Virus record (IMG/VR): IMGVR_UViG_3300045135_003618
Location: 1 to 29,346 of that record
From: a virus
DNA length: 29,346 nt
Reading direction: 5' to 3' (one strand)
Shown: positions 21,461-28,422 of the stretch, piece after piece
How positions within the stretch are numbered: the stretch's first letter is position 1
Layout: every line of letters begins with the position of its first letter
Position numbers and translations under genes: made by a program
Notes under the pieces: model-generated
Seen by the model: only the letters and a program-made list of their open reading frames with translations
Database searches by the model: none
Told to the model about the DNA's origin: nothing

Positions 21461-22969
21461 ATGGCATTGTTCGACATGTTCCGCCGCCCCAAGCCGGGCG
21501 GCCCTGAAGCCATGCGCGCGCGGCTTGAGGGGGCGATGGCCAAGCGCCGTTTGCGCGGTTGGAACCCGCCCTTGGAAAACATCAACGCGCTGGTTGCCTC
21601 TGGTGGCCCGCGACTGTTGGCGCGTTCACGGGAGTTGGTGGTGACCAACGGCTATGCGGCGAACGCCTGCGAGGCCTTCGCCGCCAATTTGGTGGGCGAT
21701 GGCATCAAACCGTCGTCGCTCATTCGCGATGCCGACTTGCGCGATCAGGTGCAAAAGCTCTGGCTCGCCTGGACGGATGAAGCGGATGCTGATGGGCTGA
21801 CCGATTTCTACGGCCTTCAAGCCATGGTCGCACGCGAGATGTTTGTCGCGGGCGAATGCTTTGTGCGCTTGCGCCCGCGTCGCGCAGAGGACGGGCTTCT
21901 GGTACCGCTGCAGTTGCAGCTTCTGCAATCCGAGATGCTGCCCTTTGAGAAAACCGAAACCGACCCGAATGGGAACCGCATTCGCTGCGGGATTGAGTTC
22001 GACCTGATCGGTCGGCGCGTGGCCTACCACTTCCGCCGCCGCCATCCGGGCGACAGCACGGATCAGCGTGTGGCTATTCCCGACACCGTCCGCGTGCCTG
22101 CCGAGGAGGTGTTGCACATCTATCGGCCGATCGATGCCGGTCAAATCCGGGGCCTTCCGCATGTGGCGCCTGCCATGGTGCGGCTGTTCCTTCTGGATCA
22201 GTATGACGACGCGGAACTCGACCGGAAGAAAACAGCCGCGATGTTCGCAGGCTTCATCACCAAGACGGCCCCTGAAGACCCGATGATGGGCGAAGGCGAG
22301 GCCGATCTCGATGGAGCCGCGATCGCCAGCCTCGAGCCCGGCACCATGCAGGTTCTGCTGCCGGGTGAGGACGTGAAGTTCTCAAGCCCCGCCGATGTTG
22401 GTGGCGGCTATGAGGCTTTCCAATACCGGACGCTGCTGGCGGTCTCGGCCTCGCTGGGTCTGCCCTATCACCTCGTCACCTGCGATGTCCGGCAGGCGAA
22501 CTATTCGAGCCTGCGAGCCGAACTGGTCGAGTTCCGGCGGCGGATCAGCCAGCTGCAGCATGGTGTCATGGCCCATCAGCTGTGTCGCCCGATTTGGCGG
22601 CGCTGGCTGGAAACGGCTGTGCTCTCGGGCGCGCTGGATACAGATCCTGTCATCGCGCGGCCCGTGCAATGGATCCCGCCGCGATGGGACTGGGTCGATC
22701 CGCTCAAAGACATTCAGGCGCAAGTGCTGGCTATGGAAGCGGGCCTGACCTCCCGGCGCAAGGTGGTCGAGGCCACGGGTTACGACATCGAAGAGGTCGA
22801 TCGCGAAAACGCATCCGACGCGAAACGCGCCGCCGATCTGGGTCTAACCTTCCGTGCAAGCCCCGGCGAAACGCAGGGGGCAAGGGCAACGCCCGTCCAA
22901 GAGCCCAATCCAAATTCGAGTGACGGACCGTCCGACGGTAGCGCGGACCCCGCCCCACAGCAGGAGTAA
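21461..22969 (+). CDS. Phage portal protein, lambda family
   Basis: A 502-residue portal subunit; twelve copies form the ring through which DNA enters and leaves the head. It shows the lambda gpB-like pattern: NPPLENINALVASGGPRLLA, then TNGYAANACEAFAANLVGDG, FYGLQAMVAREMFVAGECFV, and the DQYDDAELDRKKTAAMFAGF stretch before the QVLLPGEDVKFSSPADVGGG clip region. The WDWVDPLKDIQAQVLAMEAG part near the C-terminus is also typical. The last about 40 residues are rich in Pro, Asn and Ser and likely disordered. It lies 5 bases after gpW. Confidence 0.94.
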   Translation: MALFDMFRRPKPGGPEAMRARLEGAMAKRRLRGWNPPLENINALVASGGPRLLARSRELVVTNGYAANACEAFAANLVGDGIKPSSLIRDADLRDQVQKLWLAWTDEADADGLTDFYGLQAMVAREMFVAGECFVRLRPRRAEDGLLVPLQLQLLQSEMLPFEKTETDPNGNRIRCGIEFDLIGRRVAYHFRRRHPGDSTDQRVAIPDTVRVPAEEVLHIYRPIDAGQIRGLPHVAPAMVRLFLLDQYDDAELDRKKTAAMFAGFITKTAPEDPMMGEGEADLDGAAIASLEPGTMQVLLPGEDVKFSSPADVGGGYEAFQYRTLLAVSASLGLPYHLVTCDVRQANYSSLRAELVEFRRRISQLQHGVMAHQLCRPIWRRWLETAVLSGALDTDPVIARPVQWIPPRWDWVDPLKDIQAQVLAMEAGLTSRRKVVEATGYDIEEVDRENASDAKRAADLGLTFRASPGETQGARATPVQEPNPNSSDGPSDGSADPAPQQE

Positions 22970-22973
22970 TCCC

Positions 22974-23954
22974 ATGAAATCCTGGTACACGATCCGTGCC
23001 CGCGCCTCGGGCACGGAAGTGCTGATCTATGACGAAATCGGCGCCTATGGCGTCACGGCAAAGGGCTTTCTGGCAGAACTCGGTGCGCTGCCCGATGATG
23101 CCGCGATTGACCTGCGCCTCAACAGCCCCGGCGGCTCGGTCTTTGACGCGGTGGCGATTTACAACGCACTGAAGCGCCACGAGGGCACGATCACCGTCTG
23201 GATCGATGGCATCGCGGCCTCGGCGGCAAGCTACATCGCGATGGCAGGCGATACGATCATTATGCCCGAAAACGCCTTCCTGATGATCCACGACCCTTCG
23301 GGGCTGGTCATGGGCACAGCCGAGGACATGCGCTCCACCGCCGAGGCGCTCGACAAGGTCAAAGGCAGCCTGATCCAGGGCTATGCCGCGAAGTCGGGCA
23401 AAACCGACGAAGAAATCGCCGCCCTGATGGCGGCCGAGACTTGGCTTGATGCACAGGACGCGCTGGATTTCGGGTTTATCGATCGCATCACCGAGCCGGT
23501 GAAACTCGCCGCCTCTTTCGATGTGGCGCGGTTCTGCAACGCGCCGCCGGAAGTGGTGGAAGCGGCAAGTGAACCCGAGGAGCCTGCAGCCCCTGAGGAT
23601 CAGACCGAGGGTGTTCCCAACGGAAACACCCAACCTGAACCCGAACAATCGAGTGCGGAAGCGCCAACCGTGGCCGCAGTTGAGCCCACAATGGCCGACG
23701 CTGCGACCGTCCGCGCCGAGGCCATCGCCCATGCGCGCGCCGTGATCGACCTCTGCCGCCTGGCAGGTCAGCCGCAGATGGCAGGCCGCTTGCTCGAAGA
23801 AGACGTGAGTCTCGACGATGTCCGCAATCGGCTTCTAGCGGCAAAGGCCGAGGTCACCCCCGACATCACCGCTGCCCATGCCCAACCCGGGCGTGCGGCC
23901 ACCACCCAATCCTGGGGCGAGGTTATCGCCCGAACCTTCAAGACGAAAGGATAA
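22974..23954 (+). CDS. ClpP-like head maturation protease (S14/S49 group)
   Basis: A 326-residue prohead protease with a Clp-protease fold. The nucleophile is Ser83 in GIAASAASYIAMAG and the histidine is His106 in FLMIHDPSG; the third residue is not certain. LRLNSPGGSVFDAVAIYNAL is the usual oxyanion-region segment. The C-terminal about 120 residues, after a Pro/Glu-rich linker, include MADAATVRAEAIAHARAVID and may act as scaffold, as in lambda gpC/Nu3. AGGAG stands seven bases before the ATG at 22974; the open frame upstream is rejected. It processes the capsid before DNA filling. Confidence 0.92.
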   Translation: MKSWYTIRARASGTEVLIYDEIGAYGVTAKGFLAELGALPDDAAIDLRLNSPGGSVFDAVAIYNALKRHEGTITVWIDGIAASAASYIAMAGDTIIMPENAFLMIHDPSGLVMGTAEDMRSTAEALDKVKGSLIQGYAAKSGKTDEEIAALMAAETWLDAQDALDFGFIDRITEPVKLAASFDVARFCNAPPEVVEAASEPEEPAAPEDQTEGVPNGNTQPEPEQSSAEAPTVAAVEPTMADAATVRAEAIAHARAVIDLCRLAGQPQMAGRLLEEDVSLDDVRNRLLAAKAEVTPDITAAHAQPGRAATTQSWGEVIARTFKTKG

Positions 23955-23960
23955 GCGTCC

Positions 23961-24332
23961 ATGACCACGCTCACTGAAGGCAAACACGCGGGCGGCTTCC
24001 TCGTCTGGGAAGTCCTGCGCGATTACACCCGAGAAACCGTTACCATCGCCTCCGGTGCTGGAAAGCTCGAGCCCGGCACTGTGCTTGGCAAGATCACCAC
24101 GGGCGGCAAATACACTGTGCTCGCGCCTGCGGCCACGAACGGCAGCCAGAATGCCGCTGGCATTCTCTGGGCGGGCGTTGACGCTTCAGTCGCCGATGCG
24201 CCTGGCGTCGCGCTCCTGCGCGGCCCCGCCATCGTCAATCGCCACGAGATCGTCTGGCCCGAGGGCGCGACCGAGGCGCAGATCACCGCGGCCACCACGG
24301 CGCTTGCCACAATCGGCATCATCCTGCGCTGA
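23961..24332 (+). CDS. Head decoration protein (lambda gpD-like)
   Basis: A 123-residue protein of the gpD/HDPD group that cements the expanded capsid. The beta-rich sequence begins TTLTEGKHAGGFLVWEVLRD and continues GAGKLEPGTVLGKITTGGKY, VLAPAATNGSQNAAGIL, and ends with IVWPEGATEAQITAATTALA, TIGIILR. This is the family's usual order and length. AAAGGA precedes the ATG. It is located between protease and major capsid, as in lambda. Confidence 0.92.
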   Translation: MTTLTEGKHAGGFLVWEVLRDYTRETVTIASGAGKLEPGTVLGKITTGGKYTVLAPAATNGSQNAAGILWAGVDASVADAPGVALLRGPAIVNRHEIVWPEGATEAQITAATTALATIGIILR

Positions 24333-24356
24333 GCCTGAGAGAGAAAGGACATCCCC

Positions 24357-25370
24357 ATGGCAACCATGGACATCTTCGAGGGCGACGCCTTCAGCATCAT
24401 TGAGCTCACCCGGGCTCTGGAAAACATCCCCTTCAAACCGGCGATCCTGTCGGGTGCCGGCCTCTTCGGCTCGCGCGGCGTGCGCCAACGCACCGTCATG
24501 ATCGAAAGCCGCGATGGCACGCTGTCGCTGATCCCTTTCTCGGAACGTGGCTCAGCCTATGAACAGCAGGTGCCCGAACGCCGCGACATGCGAGCCTTCG
24601 TCTGCCGTCAGTTCAAGAAGCAGGACGTGCTTTGGGCCTCTGAAATCCAGGCCATCCGCGATTTCGGCTCAGAAACTGCCACCCAGCAGGTCCAGACCGA
24701 AGTCGCCCGCAAGATGGGACGACTGCGCAACGACGCCGAGGCCACTTTCGAGTTCCACCTCTTCAACGGCATCCAGGGCGTGGTGAAGGACCCAAAGGAC
24801 GGCGCGACGGTCATCAACTACTACACCGAATTCGGCATCACACCGGCGGCCGAAGTGGATTTTGATCTCGATAACCAGTCGCCCGCTTCTGGCGCCTTGC
24901 GCAAACGCTGCCAGGCGCTGATCGAGAGCGTGGAGGACAGCCTTGGTGGTCTCGCCGCCGGTCAGGTGCAGCTCCGCGCCGAATGCGGCTCGGCCTTCTT
25001 TGCCGATCTCGTGGCCCACAAGGAGGTGCGCGAGACCTATCTGAACACCGCCGCGGCCGCCGATCTGCGCGGCCGCGTGGGCGAAGAGGTCAGCTTTGGC
25101 GGCATCACCTTCCGTCGCTATCGGGGCGGGCTTGGCTTCGGCGTGCCGACTGACAAGGCATATTTCTATCCCGAAGGCGTCGAGGGGCTGTTTGAGATCT
25201 ACTACGCCCCCGCCGACACGTTTGAGACGGTCAACACACTGGGTCTGCCGCTCTATGCGCGCATGATCCCCGACCGCGACCGTGACGAATGGGTGCGTCT
25301 CGAGATCGAAAGCAACCCGCTGCCGATCTGCACACGGCCGCAGGTGCTGCGCTCGGCCAAGCGGACCTGA
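24357..25370 (+). CDS. Major capsid protein (lambda gpE family)
   Basis: A 337-residue major head protein of the lambda gpE family. Visible blocks are DIFEGDAFSIIELTRALENI near the N-terminus and the P-FKPAILSGAGLFGSRGVRQR stretch. Then come SLIPFSERGSAYEQQVPE, VARKMGRLRNDAEATFEFHL, and GVPTDKAYFYPEGVEGLFEI near the end. It has the HK97 fold by family. AGAAAGGA precedes the ATG at 24357. The stop TGA overlaps the next ATG by one base (TGATG), so capsid and connector genes are coupled. Confidence 0.95.
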   Translation: MATMDIFEGDAFSIIELTRALENIPFKPAILSGAGLFGSRGVRQRTVMIESRDGTLSLIPFSERGSAYEQQVPERRDMRAFVCRQFKKQDVLWASEIQAIRDFGSETATQQVQTEVARKMGRLRNDAEATFEFHLFNGIQGVVKDPKDGATVINYYTEFGITPAAEVDFDLDNQSPASGALRKRCQALIESVEDSLGGLAAGQVQLRAECGSAFFADLVAHKEVRETYLNTAAAADLRGRVGEEVSFGGITFRRYRGGLGFGVPTDKAYFYPEGVEGLFEIYYAPADTFETVNTLGLPLYARMIPDRDRDEWVRLEIESNPLPICTRPQVLRSAKRT

Positions 25371-25681
25371 TGAGCGCCTTTACTGACGCCCTCGGGGTGC
25401 TGTTCCTCGATGCCAATCTCTCGGTCGAGATCTGGCATCGGGACAGCGAGGGGCAGTTCACCCACGCGCGGGGCATCTTGCGCCGTCCCGATGAGACCAC
25501 CGAGTTCGGATCGGCGCGGCTTTTGTCAGACACCACCCGGATCGATGTTCGGGTGGTGGATATTCCAGACCCTCGACCTCAAGAGCAGATCCTGATCGGC
25601 GAGGAAACTTTCCTGATCCAAGGCGAGCCGCGGCGTGATCGCGAGCGGCTGATCTGGACGATTGAGCTGACCCCCGCATGA
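25370..25681 (+). CDS. Head-tail connector / head completion protein (103 aa)
   Basis: A small beta-rich protein: AFTDALGVLFLDANLSVEIW, then ILRRPDETTEFGSARLLSDT, RIDVRVVDIPDPRPQEQILI, then FLIQGEPRRDRERLIWTIEL. Length, position after the capsid gene, and beta content match lambda gpFII-type head-tail joining proteins, but I cannot identify the family with certainty. The ATG at 25370 is set by the TGATG overlap with the capsid stop; an upstream frame is rejected. It overlaps the next gene by ATGA. Confidence 0.8.
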   Translation: MSAFTDALGVLFLDANLSVEIWHRDSEGQFTHARGILRRPDETTEFGSARLLSDTTRIDVRVVDIPDPRPQEQILIGEETFLIQGEPRRDRERLIWTIELTPA

Positions 25682-26307
25682 GACTGGGCCTCGACATCGC
25701 ACCAGACCTCGTTGCCGTGATGGCGGCCGAAATCAAGGCAGGCGAGAAGGCCGTCAGTGCGGCTATGCGGGAAGCTGGCACGGACCTGAAATCCGCTTGG
25801 CGTGGACAGATCAGGCAGGCGGGGCTTGGCCGGCGCCTCGCTAACTCGATCCGGAGCCAGACCTATCCGAAATCAGGTGAAAGCTTGAAAGCCGCTGCGC
25901 TGGTGTGGTCGAAGGCCCCGGAGGTTGTCGGGGCGCATGACACGGGCCCGCTGATCCGCTCGAAGGATGGGTTCTGGCTGGCCATACCGACGGCGGCGGC
26001 CGGCAAGGGCCTGAAAGGCGGGCGCATCACGCCCGGGGAATGGGAGCGCCGCCGCGGGATGCGGTTACGGTTCGTCTATCGGCGCCGCGGCCCGAGCCTC
26101 CTGGTGGCGGATGGTCGGTTGAACAGTCGCGGGCTTGGCGTTGCGTCACGGTCCAAGACGGGCCGAGGCAAGTCAACGGTGCCGATTTTTCTGCTGGTGC
26201 CACAGGTGAAGCTCGCGAAACGGCTGGATCTGGCGCGGGACGCAGAGCGCGCGCAGGCGGCCGTGCCGGCGCTGATCGTGGCGAATTGGGTGGAGGACAA
26301 GCTTTGA
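25678..26307 (+). CDS. DUF6441 family protein (neck/tail completion, gpZ-like)
   Basis: A 209-residue protein that I recognise as DUF6441: AVMAAEIKAGEKAVSAAMRE, AGTDLKSAWRGQIRQAGLGR, RLANSIRSQTYPKSGESLK, then GAHDTGPLIRSKDGFWLAIP and a basic loop, with the end KRLDLARDAERAQAAVPALI. Proteins of this group stand where lambda has gpZ, between connector and tail terminator, and are thought to complete the neck or tail end. The ATG overlaps the previous stop (ATGA), and the stop overlaps the TTG start of the next gene by 4 bases. Confidence 0.87.
   Translation: MRLGLDIAPDLVAVMAAEIKAGEKAVSAAMREAGTDLKSAWRGQIRQAGLGRRLANSIRSQTYPKSGESLKAAALVWSKAPEVVGAHDTGPLIRSKDGFWLAIPTAAAGKGLKGGRITPGEWERRRGMRLRFVYRRRGPSLLVADGRLNSRGLGVASRSKTGRGKSTVPIFLLVPQVKLAKRLDLARDAERAQAAVPALIVANWVEDKL
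26292..26296 (+). promoter_or_regulatory. Shine-Dalgarno supporting a TTG start
   Basis: GGAGG inside the end of the DUF6441 gene, seven bases before TTG at 26304. It supports the rare start codon for the tail terminator gene. Confidence 0.65.
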
Positions 26308-26720
26308 GTTTGCGCGAAACCATCCTAGTCGCGCTGCACGCGCGGCTTTCGGCGCTGCCCGCCACCGCCCTGCGCGGTGATGTGCTGCCGGAGCGCGTCC
26401 CAGATGCTGGCCTGCTGATCCTGCGCGACGGTGAACCGGGGGAGCCCGACGTGACGCTGTCGCCGCTCGCCTATCACTACCAACACCGCGCCGAAATCGA
26501 GGTCATAGTCCAAGGCACTGACCGCGATGGCGCTTTCGATATACTGTGTACCAGCATCGGCTCGGCGCTCGCCGCTGACCGCATGCTGGGCGGCCTCTGC
26601 GACTGGGTTCAGGCTGAAGCACCGCAGCCTGTCGATCTGCCTGTCGAGGGCGCGGCCAGCCTGAAAGCGGCCGTGATCCCTGTAGTTCTGCACTATTCCA
26701 CGGCCGATCCACTCGGCTGA
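26304..26720 (+). CDS. Phage tail terminator protein (lambda gpU-like), TTG start
   Basis: A 138-residue protein: SLRETILVALHARLSALPAT, then ILRDGEPGEPDVTLSPLAYH, then QHRAEIEVIVQGTDRDGAFD, with LMVLHY-like end (AVIPVVLHYSTADPLG). This matches the minor tail proteins that stop tail tube growth and join tail to head. The start is TTG at 26304, overlapping the DUF6441 stop (TTGA) and preceded by GGAGG at seven bases; the longer open frame from 26040 is rejected because it covers the neighbour. The gene ends 21 bases before the tail tube gene. Confidence 0.85.
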   Translation: MSLRETILVALHARLSALPATALRGDVLPERVPDAGLLILRDGEPGEPDVTLSPLAYHYQHRAEIEVIVQGTDRDGAFDILCTSIGSALAADRMLGGLCDWVQAEAPQPVDLPVEGAASLKAAVIPVVLHYSTADPLG

Positions 26721-26741
26721 TCCCGATAACAGGAGAATACT

Positions 26742-27680
26742 ATGGCACGAGCCCAAGGGGCGCGGGCGCAGATGGCGCTGGCGTTCGAGACGACCTATGG
26801 CACGCCTCCGGTGAGCGGCTTCACCAAGATGCCCTTTGCCAGCACGACGCTGGGGGCAGAGCAACCGCTGCAGACATCGGAACTGCTGGGCTACGGCCGC
26901 GATCCGCAGGCCCCGATCAAGGATGCGGTAACAGCGGACGGTGATGTGGTCGTGCCACTGGATGCGGAGGCCTTCGGCTTCTGGCTGAAGGCAGCTTTTG
27001 GCACCCCGACGACCACTGGCGCCGGGCCCTACACCCACGAGTTCCGCTCCGGAAATTGGGCCCTACCGTCCTTCTCGGTGGAAACCGGCATGCCTGAGGT
27101 GCCGCGTTTTGCGATGTATTCTGGCTGCATGGTGGACAGTCTCAACTGGCAGATGGCCCGGTCCGGGTTGCTGACCGCGACGGCCAGTATCGTGGCCCAG
27201 GGCGAGGCCATCGCCACAAGCACCGCGGCCGGGACATCCGCCAATATCGCGCTGAAACGTTTCGGACATTTCAACGGTGCGATCACGCGCAATGGCGTCA
27301 ACATCGGTAACGTTGTCTCTGCCGACCTTACCTATGCCAATAATCTCGACCGGATTGAAACGATCCGCGCGGATGGCAAGATCGACGGTGCGGACCCTTC
27401 TATCGCAGCGCTGACCGGTAATGTCGTCGTGCGCTTCGCCGATCAGACGCTGGTGACGCAAGCGATCAATGGTGAGGCCTGTGAGTTGGAGTTTTCCTAC
27501 ACGCTGCCGACGGGTGAGACTCTGACGCTGACAGCCCATGCCGTCTACCTGCCACGCCCCCGGATCGAAATCTCGGGCCCGCAAGGCGTGCAGGCAACCT
27601 TTGACTGGCAGGCAGCCAGCGATCCCGTGGCAGGCCGGATGTGCACCGTCACCCTGACCAACGACCGCGAGGCTTACTGA
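26742..27680 (+). CDS. Major tail tube protein
   Basis: A 312-residue tail tube protein: GARAQMALAFETTYGTPPVS, then TTLGAEQPLQTSELLGYGRD, VVPLDAEAFGFWLKAAFG, then SFSVETGMPEVPRFAMYSGC and ARSGLLTATASIVAQGE. The second half repeats a tube-like beta arrangement (FNGAITRNGVNIGNVVSADL, then ADQTLVTQAINGEACELEFS). The pattern is that of the phage_tube_2 group. AACAGGAG precedes the ATG. It touches the chaperone gene by TGATG at 27680. Confidence 0.92.
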   Translation: MARAQGARAQMALAFETTYGTPPVSGFTKMPFASTTLGAEQPLQTSELLGYGRDPQAPIKDAVTADGDVVVPLDAEAFGFWLKAAFGTPTTTGAGPYTHEFRSGNWALPSFSVETGMPEVPRFAMYSGCMVDSLNWQMARSGLLTATASIVAQGEAIATSTAAGTSANIALKRFGHFNGAITRNGVNIGNVVSADLTYANNLDRIETIRADGKIDGADPSIAALTGNVVVRFADQTLVTQAINGEACELEFSYTLPTGETLTLTAHAVYLPRPRIEISGPQGVQATFDWQAASDPVAGRMCTVTLTNDREAY

Positions 27681-28042
27681 TGCTCCGCCTGAACCTGTCG
27701 AATGAACCCAGGTGGCTCGACCTCGGCCATGGTGTGCGGTTGCTGGTGGAGCCGCTGACCACCGCCATTATGCTGGCCGCGCGTAGCGATCCGGCGATTG
27801 TCGCCGCGGCGGCAGAGGCGGACAGCACTGACTCCAACGACGATCTCGCGCGCATCGTGGCCAAGGCCGTTGCCCGCATCGTCGTGAAGGATTGGGAAGG
27901 CTTGGGCGATGAAGACGGCAAGCCACTGCCTCTCACGCCCGAGGGCATCGACGCGCTGCTGGAACTCTGGCCGATCTTCGAGGCGTTTCAAACGAAATAC
28001 ATCGCGGGCGCGCTCATCTTGGACGCGGAAAAAAACGCCTGA
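27680..28042 (+). CDS. Tail assembly chaperone, short form (lambda gpG-like)
   Basis: A 120-residue protein: LRLNLSNEPRWLDLGHGVRL, LVEPLTTAIMLAARSDP, then DLARIVAKAVARIVVKDWEG and LLELWPIFEAFQTKYIAGAL, ILDAEKNA. It lies between tail tube and tape measure, where lambda has G and GT. The ATG at 27680 is set by TGATG overlap with the tube gene. Near the stop the sequence reads GAA AAA AAC GCC TGA, containing the slippery heptamer A-AAA-AAC (28030-28036), which would send part of the ribosomes into the -1 frame and make the longer form ending at 28374. Both forms would bind the tape measure to guide tail assembly. Confidence 0.86.
   Translation: MLRLNLSNEPRWLDLGHGVRLLVEPLTTAIMLAARSDPAIVAAAAEADSTDSNDDLARIVAKAVARIVVKDWEGLGDEDGKPLPLTPEGIDALLELWPIFEAFQTKYIAGALILDAEKNA
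28030..28036 (+). promoter_or_regulatory. Programmed -1 frameshift site A-AAA-AAC
   Basis: Canonical X-XXY-YYZ heptamer in the zero frame of the chaperone, two codons before its stop. After slipping, reading goes AAA AAA CGC CTG ACC, entering the open frame that ends at 28374. Some phages use this A-AAA-AAC type of site for G/GT. Confidence 0.82.
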
Positions 28043-28374
28043 CCGCTCTCGCCGACTGGGAATTCGGCGGGGGCGGTGAGTATTGCGCGGCGTGCCCCTC
28101 TATGTGCGCGGAATGCCCCAGAGCCCTGCACGCTCCACGCAGCCTTGAGGGCTGGCAGGTCTGGGATCTGGTTCAGCGCCTTGGCGGACAAGTGCGCGTT
28201 GCCGGCGGCATGAGCGGCGGCGCTGTCCTCGGCTGGGACATGGGCGCGGCGCTGCAACTCGGGGCGGCCCTCGGGCTCTCGCCCTTCATCCTCGCGGAAC
28301 TGCTGCCGCCGATTGAGGCGGTGATGGTGCGCAAGATCAGTGAAACCCTGCAGGCCGGATCAGGCCTGACCTGA
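28036..28374 (+). CDS. Tail assembly chaperone extension (GT-like), reached by -1 frameshift
   Basis: The -1 frame continues from 28036 as RLTALADWEFGGGGEYCAAC, then PSMCAECPRALHAPRSLEGW, QVWDLVQRLGGQVRVAGGMS, and ends with FILAELLPPIEAVMVRKISE. Fused to the first 119 residues it would give about 231 residues. The extension has a Cys cluster (C-x2-C-x3-C-x2-C) that could bind zinc. The only in-frame start, ATG at 28102, would cut through this cluster, which supports production by frameshift rather than separate initiation. It is analogous to the T domain of lambda gpGT, which contacts the tail tube. The start given is where the shifted frame begins, not an initiation codon. Confidence 0.8.
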   Translation, partial: RLTALADWEFGGGGEYCAACPSMCAECPRALHAPRSLEGWQVWDLVQRLGGQVRVAGGMSGGAVLGWDMGAALQLGAALGLSPFILAELLPPIEAVMVRKISETLQAGSGLT

Positions 28375-28398
28375 CCTCGTTTCCATTGGGAACGAGGT
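28374..28398 (+). ncRNA. Stem-loop between chaperone and tape measure genes
   Basis: ACCTCGTT (28374-28381) pairs with AACGAGGT (28391-28398), extended by TCC with GGG around an ATT loop: 11 base pairs in all. There is no T-tract. It could be an RNA processing or attenuation element. Confidence 0.45.
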
Positions 28399-28422
28399 GT
28401 GACCCACCAAGGAAATGTTGTG

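Noticed and set aside
22731-23732. Minus-strand open frame of 333 codons opposite the protease gene
   Set aside because: Shadow of a ClpP-like protease with visible Ser/His motifs; the Gly/Arg/His-rich translation is typical of antisense frames.
19213-26720. Gene transfer agent cluster instead of a phage
   Set aside because: A GpA-type terminase, gpD decoration protein and gpE capsid in lambda order, together with integrase, repressor and replication genes, indicate a replicating temperate phage rather than an RcGTA-type cluster.
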